From Caulobacter vibrioides OR37 (GTDB lineage: Bacteria; Pseudomonadota; Alphaproteobacteria; Caulobacterales; Caulobacteraceae), in contig NZ_APMP01000016.1 in NCBI RefSeq assembly GCF_000372645.1, positions 22,437-86,436 of the forward strand: a stretch of 64,000 nt of DNA. The letters run 5' to 3'. The first letter of the stretch is position 1. The number at the start of each line of letters is the position of its first letter. The notes under the pieces were generated by a model that saw nothing but the letters and a program-made list of their open reading frames with translations, had not been told where the DNA came from and ran no database searches. This document shows, piece by piece, positions 7,728 to 15,989 of the stretch. A program made the translations under genes and the position numbers.

Positions 7728-8532
7728 ATGACGGCGATCCTGCTGGTTCCGGGACTCCTCTGCTCGGAGGAGATCTTCGCCCCTCAACTGCCGACGCTGT
7801 GGCCCCACGGCCCCGTCGCCATCGCCAACACCTTGGCGGGGGAGACCATGGCGGAGATCGCCGCGCGGATCCTGAAAGACGCCCCGCCACGCTTCGCGCT
7901 CGCGGGGGTGTCCATGGGCGGCTATCTCGCCTTCGAAATCCTGCGTCAGGCCGCCGAACGGGTGGAGAAGTTGGCGCTGATCTGCACCTCGGCGCGGCCC
8001 GACGCCCCCGAACAGACCGCCGCGCGTCGCAAGATGCTGGACCAGGCGCGCGCCGTGGGCTTCGAGCGGTTCCTGAACCTGGGCGCGGACGCTCTCACCC
8101 ACCCTAGAGCCTCGCGCGTCAAAACGGAATCGTTTTGACGCGATAACGAGGCTCTAAATCAAATACTTAGAGCGTGACTTGCGCCGAAACCGGTTCCCAC
8201 TTTCGGCGTCACGCTCTAGCCGCAAGGGCGACCCCGCGCTTAACGCCGTCAGCATCCGGATGGGCCGGACGGTTGGGCTGGACGGCTTCGCGCGCCAGAC
8301 CGAGGCGGTGATCGCCCGCCCCGACAGCCGCCCGCTTCTGGCCGAAATCAGCGTCCCCACGACCATCGTGGTCGGCGACGCCGATCGGCTCACGCCCATG
8401 GCCCTGTCCGAGGAGATGGCGGCGGCGATCCCTGGCGCGACCCTGACGATCGCCGCCGACTGCGGTCACGTGATCACGCTGGAGCGGCCGGAGGTGGTCA
8501 ACAAGGCTTTGGACGCCTGGCTGACGCGCTAG
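7728..8532 (+). pseudogene. Alpha/beta hydrolase gene interrupted by a 115-bp repeat
   Basis: The 5' part (7728-8104) encodes an alpha/beta hydrolase front half: MTAILLVPGLLCSEEIF, then the nucleophile elbow GVSMGG at about residues 59-64. The 3' part (8220-8532) encodes the matching back half, with VVGDADRLTP (acid residue region) and DCGHVITLERPE (catalytic His). Between them sits a structured repeat that adds a stop at 8136-8138. Removing 115 bases (8105-8219) joins the frames exactly and gives ALTHPRKGDPALNAV, as expected for one continuous protein of about 230 residues. As it stands the gene makes a 136-residue truncated protein without the catalytic His. A re-initiated second peptide from the TTG at 8179 is possible but unlikely to be active. 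Confidence 0.85.
8105..8219. repeat. Structured 114-115 bp double-hairpin repeat, copy 1
   Basis: The unit runs TAGAGC...GCTCTA (8105-8218) and consists of two adjacent hairpins joined by an 11-nt AT-rich linker. Hairpin 1 has perfect outer (10 bp) and inner (12 bp) stems with a GAAT loop. Hairpin 2 has an 11-bp outer stem and a GCCGAAA/TTTCGGC inner stem. A second copy of identical length lies at 37910-38023, and stem differences between the copies are compensated on the other arm. It disrupts the hydrolase reading frame. It has no coding capacity, so it would have to be moved in trans. Confidence 0.9.
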
Positions 8533-8571
8533 ATGTGAGCTCTCAACAGCCCGAAAGACGGGCTTGGCCAG

Positions 8572-9903
8572 TTAAGCCGCGATCGCGGCGGCCGCGCGGC
8601 GGCGGACGATTTCGGCGGTCTTTTCATCGCGGGTGTAGGCGATGAAGCCTGCGGCGATGTTCAGATACTTGACGGCCAGGGCCGTGTCGCCGCCCTCGCC
8701 CGTGCGGGCCACGTGCAGGACGTCCTCGATATAGGGGTCCAGACGCGTGTTCAGCTTTTCCAGCACCTTGGTGCGGGTCGTGCCATAGCCGGCCTTGTCG
8801 GCGCAGCTGCGCAGCTCGGCGACGAAGGCCAGGGCGCCCTGAGCGCGGCGGATCTGCGCCTCGTCCGGCTCATCGGTCAGCTTGGCCGCGCCCCTTCCGC
8901 CCTTCTTGCCCATCATCGAGATCGGACGGGTCGGCAGGGCCCGTTCCAGCTCCTTGTCGGCCTGTTCCATGCGGACCTCGCAAGCCTTGGCCATGACCTG
9001 TTTGTGGCGGGCCAGACGCTTGCCCCACGGACCATCCTTGGCGACGTCGACGGACTGCTGGAATTCGACGATCTGCAGCTGGACCTTATGGGCGACCTGG
9101 GCGACCTCGCGCCCGACCTTTTCGCCATCCGCGAAATTGAAGGTCTCGACACGGACGATCGACGCATCGATGTCGTCCAGGATGCGCTCGCCGAAGTCCT
9201 TGAACTCCGACGAGGCGAGATAGCGATCGGACGGGCGGTCCATGACCGCCGAGATCACCCGCAGGATGCGCCAGTCGTCGGGCAGATGGGCCGACAGGAT
9301 GTCTAGCAGCAAGGCGCCGGCGTCATCGCTGATCCGGCAGGCGTCGCGATAGGCCAGACGCGCGGCGGCCGCGCGCTCGCCCGACATGCGGCTGACCCAC
9401 TCCGAAAGCTTGGGCAGGCAGCTGCGGACGATCGGCGCCAGCTGCAGGCAAAGCGCCAGATCCTCGGGATCGCAAAGAACACGAACGCTGTCGAACGCGG
9501 CGTTGTCCGGGTCGCGCAGGCCGGCCGCCGCCGTCTTGCACAGTTCGTCGAAGATCTCGGGCGTCCCCTGCTCCAGATCCCACGGATTGCACTTGGCCGA
9601 GGCCTCTTGCACGCCTTCGGGCGCGACCGACTTCAGGGCCCGCCAAAGGCGAGACAGCACGGGGGCGGGAAAGTCCACCTGGCCTTCGCGCCGGGCGACG
9701 CAAAGCGGCGCGATCGGAGCCAGGACATTATTTCGCACGAAGCGGTTGGCGGTCTCGTCCTCGACCAGTCCCCGCACGGCGGCCAACGAACCCTGTCCGC
9801 CCGCGCCCGACAACGCCAGCTCCAGACTGCGCAGCGCCGCGTCCGGCGCGGTTTCCACCAGCGTCCGGATCATCTGCATTTTGTGGGCGGCGATAGCGGC
9901 CAT
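8572..9903 (-). CDS. Conserved alphaproteobacterial protein of unknown function
   Basis: I do not recognise a named family for this 443-residue protein. It is mostly alpha-helical and soluble, with no signal peptide or membrane segment. It has a C-terminal alanine/arginine-rich helix (IVRRRAAAAIAA) and several cysteines. A middle region (about 235-330) is rich in charged residues and could be a coiled coil. The ATG at 9901-9903 (MAAIAAHKMQ) is preferred over an upstream TTG at 9942 that adds 13 residues. It stands alone between the broken hydrolase and the sensor kinase operon. Codon use is typical of the chromosome, so it looks resident rather than recently acquired. Confidence 0.8.
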   Translation of the reverse strand: MAAIAAHKMQMIRTLVETAPDAALRSLELALSGAGGQGSLAAVRGLVEDETANRFVRNNVLAPIAPLCVARREGQVDFPAPVLSRLWRALKSVAPEGVQEASAKCNPWDLEQGTPEIFDELCKTAAAGLRDPDNAAFDSVRVLCDPEDLALCLQLAPIVRSCLPKLSEWVSRMSGERAAAARLAYRDACRISDDAGALLLDILSAHLPDDWRILRVISAVMDRPSDRYLASSEFKDFGERILDDIDASIVRVETFNFADGEKVGREVAQVAHKVQLQIVEFQQSVDVAKDGPWGKRLARHKQVMAKACEVRMEQADKELERALPTRPISMMGKKGGRGAAKLTDEPDEAQIRRAQGALAFVAELRSCADKAGYGTTRTKVLEKLNTRLDPYIEDVLHVARTGEGGDTALAVKYLNIAAGFIAYTRDEKTAEIVRRRAAAAIAA

Positions 9904-10103
9904 GATCCCCCGAAACGGACGCGCGTGTCCGATGGACGTCAACCATGTTCGAAACGAGGTTAAGGATTTCCGAAACGCGATGAAAATCCGACGCGTCAGA
10001 GCATATTGTCGCGCCGCGAAAAGCTCAACACGACTAAAGGTTTAGAAACGCCGACCAACGGTATGCGAACCGATCGAGGGCGGCGACCTTTCTCAACCTA
10101 CGG

Positions 10104-11483
10104 CTAAGCTTCGGCGCGAGGCAGGTCCAGGCAGACGCGCAGACCGCCCAGGGGCGATTCGCCCAGTTGCACGGAGCCGCCATAGGCCCGCGCCAACTCG
10201 TCGACGATCGACAGACCCAGACCCGACCCGGGGGCGTTCTCGTCGAGACGCTGACCGCGCTTCAGGGCCTGGGCGCGCTCCTCGGGCGGCAGGCCGGGGC
10301 CGTCATCGTCGACGGTGAGCAACAGCCTGGCCTCGCCCTCCGGCGCGGCCTCGACCCGGATCTTGCCCCGGCACCACTTGCCGGCGTTTTCCATGACGTT
10401 GCCGGCCAGCTCCATCAGGTCCTGCTTCTCGCCCTGGAAGCACAGGTCCTCGGGACAGCGCCAATCGATCTGGACCCCCTTGTCCTGGAAAATCCGCTCC
10501 AGGGTGACGGCCAGCTCGTCCAGGATCGGCTCCAGAGGCGTGCGCTCGCCGCTGGTCTGGGAGCGCGCGGCGGCGCGGGCCCGGCGAAGGTGGTGGTCGA
10601 CCTGCTCGCGCATGGTCTGGGCCTGGCGCTCGACCACCTCGGCCAGCTGGCCCGGCTGCTGAGACGCCTCGGTCAGCATGACCGACAGCGGCGTCTTCAA
10701 GGCGTGCGCGAGATTGCCGACGTGGGTGCGCTGGCGCTCCACGACCTCCTGGTTATGGGCCAGAAGGGCGTTCAGTTCGCGCGCCAGGGGCTCCAGTTCG
10801 TCCGGATAGGCGCCATCCACGCGTTCGGTCTTGCCGCGCCGGACCGCCGCCACCTCGCGGCGCAGTCGAAACAGCGGCTGAAGACCAAACCGCACCTGCA
10901 CCACCACGGCCAGGATCAGGCCGACGCCCAGGATCAGCAGGGCGATGGCGGTGACGCCCGCGAAACGATCGGCGTCGGCGTCGATCGGAGATCGGTCCTC
11001 GGCGGCCAGGAAGACCACGGGATCGGGATAGCCCGGCAGCCGAGCCTGGATGGCGGCGGCGCGCAGCGGCTTGTCCTGCGGGCCGCGAAGATCGAAGTAC
11101 TGGGTCTTGCCCGGCTTGGCGTCCAGTTGGTCCACCTGGCGCGAGGACAGCATCAGGTCGCTGTCGAACAGCGAGCGAGACCGCTCGACCGCGCGCATCG
11201 CCCCGTCGCGCTGCTTGTCCAGGATCACCCAGTAGCGGCCGGAATAGGCGCGCGTGGCGCGGATGTCGGTCAGGAACGGGGCGCGCAGCTCGCCGTCGTC
11301 GACCGACGAGCCCGCGTAGAGATCATCGGTCAGCACCGCCAGAGACTGGTCGAAGCGCCGGATGGCCGCGCCGCGGAATTGGGCCGTCAGAAAGACCCCG
11401 GCCACCAGCATGACCAGCAAGGTCCAGACCCCCGCGATCAGGACCAGCCGTCGAACCAGCGAGCGGCGACGAAGATCGATCAC
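10104..11483 (-). CDS. Sensor histidine kinase (PhoQ/FeuQ-like)
   Basis: This 459-residue membrane kinase has segments at about 12-34 and 175-197 flanking a periplasmic sensor domain of about 140 residues, then a HAMP region. The H-box NLAHALKTPLSVM carries H260 as the phosphorylation site. The ATP-binding boxes follow: N-box NVMENAGKW, G1 DDDGPGLPP and G2 GSGLGLSIVDELA. The LAHALKTPL form of the H-box is typical of the PhoQ/FeuQ branch. It starts with GTG 4 bp after the stop of the response regulator gene, so the pair is co-translated. The PepSY protein upstream in the same operon may be a periplasmic modulator; this is inference. Confidence 0.93.
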   Translation of the reverse strand: MIDLRRRSLVRRLVLIAGVWTLLVMLVAGVFLTAQFRGAAIRRFDQSLAVLTDDLYAGSSVDDGELRAPFLTDIRATRAYSGRYWVILDKQRDGAMRAVERSRSLFDSDLMLSSRQVDQLDAKPGKTQYFDLRGPQDKPLRAAAIQARLPGYPDPVVFLAAEDRSPIDADADRFAGVTAIALLILGVGLILAVVVQVRFGLQPLFRLRREVAAVRRGKTERVDGAYPDELEPLARELNALLAHNQEVVERQRTHVGNLAHALKTPLSVMLTEASQQPGQLAEVVERQAQTMREQVDHHLRRARAAARSQTSGERTPLEPILDELAVTLERIFQDKGVQIDWRCPEDLCFQGEKQDLMELAGNVMENAGKWCRGKIRVEAAPEGEARLLLTVDDDGPGLPPEERAQALKRGQRLDENAPGSGLGLSIVDELARAYGGSVQLGESPLGGLRVCLDLPRAEA

Positions 11484-11487
11484 GGAG

Positions 11488-12162
11488 CTAAGCGCTCTCG
11501 CCTTCCAGCGCGATCAGCCGATAGCCCAGGCCCCGCACGGTCTCGATACGGTCGGCGCCCAGCTTCTTGCGCAGGCGGCCGATGAACACCTCGATGGTGT
11601 TGCTGTCGCGATCGAAGTCCTGGTCGTAGAGGTGCTCGACCAACTCGGTGCGGCCGATCACCCGGCCCTGGTGCATCATCATGTAATGCAGCAGCCGGTA
11701 TTCCAGCGAGGTCAGCCGCAGCGGCTCGCCATTGACGCTGGCCCGCGCCGCCCGGGGATCCAGGCGCAGCGCGCCGCACGATAGCGAGGGCGCGGCGTGG
11801 CCGGCCGAGCGCCGCAGCAGAGCGCGCAGGCGAGCCAGCAGTTCCTCGGTGTGGAAGGGCTTGGCCAGATAGTCGTCGGCGCCGGCGTCGAAACCGGCGA
11901 CCTTGTCGCTCCAGGCGGCCCGCGCGGTCAGGATCAGCACCGGCGTGGTGACATTGCCGCGCCGCCAGCGCTCCAGCACCGATACGCCGTCCACCTTCGG
12001 CAGCCCCAGGTCCAGGACCACCGCGTCATAGGGCTCGGTCTCGCCCAGGAACTGGGCTTCCTCGCCGTCGGGGGCGTGATCGACGGCGTAGCCGGCGTCG
12101 GCCAGGGCCAGCTTCAGCTGGCGCGTCAGGTCGGGATCGTCCTCGACGAGCAGAATGCGCAT
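11488..12162 (-). CDS. OmpR-type response regulator (PhoP/FeuP-like)
   Basis: This 224-residue regulator is the partner of the following sensor kinase. The receiver domain has the acidic cluster EDD near residue 7, phospho-acceptor D51 in VVLDLGLPKVDG, Thr in LTARAAW, and Lys in YLAKPF. The winged-helix domain (about 125-220) has the recognition region SNTIEVFIGRLRKKLG and ends VRGLGYRLI. The start ATG at 12160-12162 gives the canonical MRILLVEDDPDL. It lies 14 bp after the PepSY gene stop and 4 bp before the kinase, so the three form one operon. Confidence 0.95.
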   Translation of the reverse strand: MRILLVEDDPDLTRQLKLALADAGYAVDHAPDGEEAQFLGETEPYDAVVLDLGLPKVDGVSVLERWRRGNVTTPVLILTARAAWSDKVAGFDAGADDYLAKPFHTEELLARLRALLRRSAGHAAPSLSCGALRLDPRAARASVNGEPLRLTSLEYRLLHYMMMHQGRVIGRTELVEHLYDQDFDRDSNTIEVFIGRLRKKLGADRIETVRGLGYRLIALEGESA

Positions 12163-12176
12163 GACGTGGTAACTCC

Positions 12177-12494
12177 TCAGCCGCCGCTCAGGATCTGACC
12201 GGTCTCGGCGTCGACGATGAAGTCGATGCGACGGCCGTCCGCGGTGGCCCAGCGGACCCGATAGTTGCGGCCTTCCAGGCCGGCGTCCAGCACCCGGCCG
12301 GGCACGCGCCGGCTGATCATCTCGATCACCCGGCCCAGCGGCACGAGGCGTCCCGACTGAACGCCGCCGCGCGCCTGATCCTGACGCTCGCGCCAGTCGG
12401 CGCCCAGCGAGTCCGGACCACGCTGCGCCGAGGCCAGGCCCGGAAGGGTGGCGGCCAGCGCGGCGGCGACGATGAGAGCACGGATCGGTTTCAT
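12177..12494 (-). CDS. PepSY-domain periplasmic protein
   Basis: This 105-residue exported protein has a signal peptide (MKPIRALIVAAALAATLPGLASA, about 1-23) followed by a PepSY-like domain: a helix around IEMISRRVPGRV and the strands YRVRWATADGRRIDFIVDAETGQI. PepSY domains are often encoded beside PhoP/PhoQ-type systems and are thought to act as inhibitory or sensing modules. It is the first gene of the PepSY-regulator-kinase operon. Its target is unknown. Confidence 0.88.
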   Translation of the reverse strand: MKPIRALIVAAALAATLPGLASAQRGPDSLGADWRERQDQARGGVQSGRLVPLGRVIEMISRRVPGRVLDAGLEGRNYRVRWATADGRRIDFIVDAETGQILSGG

Positions 12495-12650
12495 GCGGTC
12501 GGGTTTAACGGACCTCGGCTGAATGGAGACTGAACACGGGCGTTATGAAGAACGCGCGACGTTCTGTCACGGCGCAACCATCGCTTAGCCGCCTCTTGAA
12601 CCAAACAGATTTCAACCTTGAAGCGGAAGAGATCTCGAACCACGGGCCGT

Positions 12651-14225
12651 TCAATCGCGCCGGGACGTCGCCGTCGCGTCGCCGACGAGCATCCTGGCCG
12701 CCTCCGCCGGACTTTTCTTTCCGGTGTCTCGGTCCACGGCGTAGTTGGCCGCCCGCATGGCCTTGACGTCGATGCGCCCGCCCAGCGGCGCCAGCGCCGC
12801 CCGCAGCCGCCGATCGTCGGCTCGCTTGGGCGAAACCAGGATCACCGCGTCATAGGGCGGCAGCGCGGCCTTCGGGTCGTCCAGCAGCACCAGGTCGTCG
12901 GCGGCGATCCGGCCGTCCGACGAGAAGGCCGAGATCACGTCGACCTCGCCGCTCTCCAGGGCCCGGTACATGAAGGTCGGCTGAAACTGACGGCGGGCCT
13001 TGAAGGCCAGGCCATAGGCGCTCTCGACGCTCTTCCATTCGGGCCGGGAAAAGAACTCCAGATCCCCGCCCAGGGTCAGGCTCGGGGCCTTGGCGGCCAG
13101 ATCGGCCAGGGTTCGGACGCCCAACCGCTTGGCGCGGTCGCGGCGCATGGCCAGGGCATAGGCGTTCTCGAAGCCCAGCGGCGCCAGCAGAACGACCCCG
13201 TCGCGCGCCTTCAACGCTCGCCTGAGGCCTTCCAGCACCGCCTGCCGGCCTGGATTGTCCGCGCGGTTCAGGACGTTGGCCCACAAGGTGCCCGAATAGT
13301 CGACATAGGCGTCGATCTCGCCCGCCGCGAGGGCGCGATAGGCCACCGCCGAGCCCAGGTTCACGCGCCGGCGCACGGTCGCGCCGCCGGCCTCCAGCCG
13401 TCCGGCCATCAACTCGGCCAGGATGTACTGCTCGGAGAAGTTCTTGGCCCCGACGACATAGGCCGGAGCGCCCCGAGACAGGGCCGCCCCCGCCAGCGGC
13501 GCCAGCGCCGCCAGCAGGCCGATCGCCAGGCCCGCGCCACCAGCCCAGAGCCGCCGGCCGTCGCGTCGCGCCACCCCCACCTCGATCAGGCCCAGCAAGG
13601 CGTCCACCGCCAAGGCCAGGGCCGCCGAGGCCGCGCAGCCGACCAGCACCGCGACCCAGTCCTCGGTCTGCAGGCCTGAGAAGATGTAGTCGCCCAGCGA
13701 GGTCTGGCCGACCGGCGTGGACAGGGTCGCCGCCCCGATCGTCCAGACGGCGGCCGTGCGCACGCCGGCCATGATCACCGGCGCGGCCAGGGGCAGCTCG
13801 ACGCGCCAGAGCCGCTGGCGATCGGTCATGCCCACGCCGCGCGCGGCCTCGACCACGGCGGGATCGACGCCGGAGACGCCCGCCGCCGCGTTCCGCAGGA
13901 TCGGCAGCATCGAATACAGCGTCAGGGCCAGCAGCGACGGCAGGAAGCCCAGGGCCGGGAAGCCATGCCCCAGCACCTTCGTCGCCAGGCCCGACAGCAG
14001 CAGCAGCACCGGATAGAACAGCGCCAGCAGGGCCAGGCTGGGTATGGTCTGAACCAGGCCGGCTGCGCCCAGCGAAATCCACTTCAGGCGCGGATCGCGG
14101 GCCGCAGCGATCCCCAGCGGCAGGGCGACGGCCAGGCCCAGGCCCAGCGCCGAGGCCGACAGCGCGACATGCCAGCCCAGGCGCTCGGGCAGGACAGCCA
14201 GGGCGGCGGTCAGGCGGTCAGCCAC
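12651..14225 (-). CDS. Osmoprotectant ABC importer: permease fused to substrate-binding protein
   Basis: This 524-residue fusion combines an OpuB/ProW-type permease (about 1-230, several membrane segments, with the EAA-like loop VVEAARGVGMTDRQRLWRVE) and a glycine betaine/choline-type binding domain (about 255-510, starting YVVGAKNFSEQYILAELMAGRL). The VGAKNFSEQ signature is typical of OpuAC/ProX-like binding domains for quaternary ammonium compounds. The binding domain follows a further membrane segment, so it is tethered on the periplasmic face. The GTG start overlaps the ATPase stop by 8 bp. The real substrate (choline, glycine betaine, carnitine or ergothioneine-like) cannot be read from the sequence. 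Confidence 0.93.
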   Translation of the reverse strand: MADRLTAALAVLPERLGWHVALSASALGLGLAVALPLGIAAARDPRLKWISLGAAGLVQTIPSLALLALFYPVLLLLSGLATKVLGHGFPALGFLPSLLALTLYSMLPILRNAAAGVSGVDPAVVEAARGVGMTDRQRLWRVELPLAAPVIMAGVRTAAVWTIGAATLSTPVGQTSLGDYIFSGLQTEDWVAVLVGCAASAALALAVDALLGLIEVGVARRDGRRLWAGGAGLAIGLLAALAPLAGAALSRGAPAYVVGAKNFSEQYILAELMAGRLEAGGATVRRRVNLGSAVAYRALAAGEIDAYVDYSGTLWANVLNRADNPGRQAVLEGLRRALKARDGVVLLAPLGFENAYALAMRRDRAKRLGVRTLADLAAKAPSLTLGGDLEFFSRPEWKSVESAYGLAFKARRQFQPTFMYRALESGEVDVISAFSSDGRIAADDLVLLDDPKAALPPYDAVILVSPKRADDRRLRAALAPLGGRIDVKAMRAANYAVDRDTGKKSPAEAARMLVGDATATSRRD

Positions 14226-14982
14226 GGGCCAGCTCCGCCAAACGCTGGGCCTGTTTCCGGGGCGCGGCGATCAGGTCGGCGACAGCGGGGTCGGGATGCC
14301 CCGCCAGGAGTTCAGTCGGCGACACATGAGCCAGCACCTTGCCGCCGGCCATCACCACCACCGCGTCGGCCAGCAGCAGCGCCTCGCCGACGTCGTGGGT
14401 GACCATCACCGTCGTCAGGCCCAGCCGCTCGTGCAGGGTCCGGACGTCGTCGGCCAGGGCCACGCGGGTCACCGGGTCCAGCGCCCCAAACGGCTCGTCC
14501 ATCAACAGGATCGAAGGCCGCGCCGCCAGGGCCCGGGCCACGCCCACCCGCTGGCGCTGCCCGCCCGACAGCTGCGACGGCGCCCGCCCGGCGATCGCGC
14601 GCGGCAGGGCCACGAGGTCGAGCAGTTCCTCGGTCCGCGCCGCGATCTCGGCGGCGGGCCAGCCCAGCAGTTCGGGCGTGATCCCGATATTCCGGGCGAC
14701 GGTCATGTGCGGAAACAGGCCGATCTCCTGGAAGACATAGCCGATCCCGCGCCGCAGCGCCGGACCCGACTGGTCGGCGATGTCGGCGCCGTCGATCAGC
14801 ACCCGCCCCGTGTCGGGCGCGGAGAGGCCGTTGATCAGCTTCAGCAGCGTGGTCTTGCCCGCGCCCGATCCGCCGACCAGGGCGACGAAGGCGCCCCTGG
14901 CGATCGTCAGCGACGTCGGCGCCAGGACGGTCTGGCCGCCATGGGTCTTGCTCACCTCTTCGAGGACGATGGCGGCGGTCAT
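14218..14982 (-). CDS. Osmoprotectant ABC importer ATPase
   Basis: This 254-residue ATPase energises the fused permease/binding protein encoded immediately downstream. It has Walker A GGSGAGKTT, a Q-loop in FQEIGLFPHMTV, signature LSGGQRQRVG, Walker B ILLMDEPFGALD, and the H-loop THDVGEALLL. This is the ProV/OpuBA type without the long C-terminal CBS domains. The start at 14980-14982 is chosen because a GGAG ribosome site lies just upstream; an in-frame ATG at 15009 adds 9 residues. Confidence 0.94.
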   Translation of the reverse strand: MTAAIVLEEVSKTHGGQTVLAPTSLTIARGAFVALVGGSGAGKTTLLKLINGLSAPDTGRVLIDGADIADQSGPALRRGIGYVFQEIGLFPHMTVARNIGITPELLGWPAAEIAARTEELLDLVALPRAIAGRAPSQLSGGQRQRVGVARALAARPSILLMDEPFGALDPVTRVALADDVRTLHERLGLTTVMVTHDVGEALLLADAVVVMAGGKVLAHVSPTELLAGHPDPAVADLIAAPRKQAQRLAELARG

Positions 14983-15131
14983 GGCGTCTCCGCGCGGGTT
15001 GGGAATCATCCGCCCGCCGATGTCGAGCCTTTACCGAAACTCAGGGTGCGACAAGGCGGCGCGCGACAGGCCGTCCGGTTCGCGACGGCCGAATCGATCA
15101 CGACCATGGCGACAGGTTCAAGGAGCATCCC

Positions 15132-15287
15132 ATGGCCATCGCCACCCAAGCCCGTCCGTTCGATCCGCGCGTCCGCCGCCCGGCCCGACAATGGCCGCTA
15201 GGCGTCGCGGTCCTGCTCGCCACCGTGCTGAACGCCATCGTCTGGGGCGGCCTGCTGGCCGTCGCCAAGGCGTTCCTGCACGTCTGA
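15132..15287 (+). CDS. Small single-membrane-segment protein
   Basis: This 51-residue frame has a good AGGAG ribosome site 8 bp before the ATG. The N-terminus is basic (residues 8-20 hold five Arg) and is followed by one hydrophobic segment at about 22-49 (GVAVLLATVLNAIVWGGLLA within it). It is divergent from the ABC importer operon and followed by a terminator-like hairpin, so it has its own transcription unit. No family is recognised. High GC3 supports coding. Confidence 0.65.
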   Translation: MAIATQARPFDPRVRRPARQWPLGVAVLLATVLNAIVWGGLLAVAKAFLHV

Positions 15288-15334
15288 GTTTCGTAGGCGT
15301 AAGCGTCGGTTCTTCTTCTCCCCCGAGCAAACTG

Positions 15335-15366
15335 GGCCACGTCCGCGAGGGCGTGGCCGTTCTTTT
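15335..15366 (+). terminator. Rho-independent terminator after the 51-residue gene
   Basis: The stem is GGCCACG (15335-15341) with CGTGGCC (15352-15358), followed by GTTCTTTTT on the plus strand. It lies 48 bp after the stop of the small membrane protein. It also marks the left side of the AT-richer segment. Confidence 0.75.
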
Positions 15367-15490
15367 TGTCGCCCGATGGAAGCCGACTGGAACGTCCGAG
15401 ATCTGCGCCAGAGGCAAGGCGCGTTTTCGCCCCGTTTCGGAAAAGATCGGCTTCAGCCAACCGTGGCCACCGTCAATTGTAGCGGCGACC

Positions 15491-15967
15491 TCAATTCGCG
15501 TCGCCCGATTTGGGCCAAAGTCCCGCAAAAACAAATGCCGCTATCGCCGCTGCAGTCGCAAGCGAGACCGGGCCATTGAACATAGTGGTCACGGTAAGCC
15601 CCATCAAAATGACACTGGGGGGCAGAGCAACCGCTATTCGCGACATAACGAGTAGAGCGGCGGCGAACGTGAGGGCGGCGATTGCCGCCCTCACGCCTCC
15701 TTTTGCGCCGAGCCGCGATAAGCCAAGCGCTAAGAAGATGCCGACTAGAGCCATGAGCACCAAGAAACCGGGCCCGCCGACAATTAGAAGAATTCCCCAC
15801 CCTCCAGCAGACCCGTCTGCCGGGTCAGTAACTATCTTGGCCATCTCCAAGGAAACAAGCCGTAGAGGAAAAAACTTGAAGACAGTTGGGAACGCGGTGA
15901 TCAATGCGACACCGATGATGGCGCCATTGATCAACCCATAAACAACAGGAGACAGCTTCTTTTCCAA
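15491..15967 (-). CDS. Four-TM membrane protein beside the lipase
   Basis: No family is recognised for this 158-residue protein. It has four clear hydrophobic segments (about 10-30, 58-82, 92-112, 116-150), with short charged loops and a soluble tail (WPKSGDAN). It starts 22 bp after the lipase stop on the same strand, so the two are almost certainly co-transcribed. Codon use is less GC-biased than the surrounding chromosome. A membrane protein paired with a probable secreted or delivered lipase could be an immunity protein, but the sequence does not prove this. Confidence 0.75.
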   Translation of the reverse strand: MEKKLSPVVYGLINGAIIGVALITAFPTVFKFFPLRLVSLEMAKIVTDPADGSAGGWGILLIVGGPGFLVLMALVGIFLALGLSRLGAKGGVRAAIAALTFAAALLVMSRIAVALPPSVILMGLTVTTMFNGPVSLATAAAIAAFVFAGLWPKSGDAN

Positions 15968-15989
15968 GACGAGACCTCACTGCTGAATA

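Noticed and set aside
8179..8532. Separate small hydrolase gene starting at TTG 8179
   Set aside because: It is the 3' half of the interrupted hydrolase; its first residues are encoded by the repeat.
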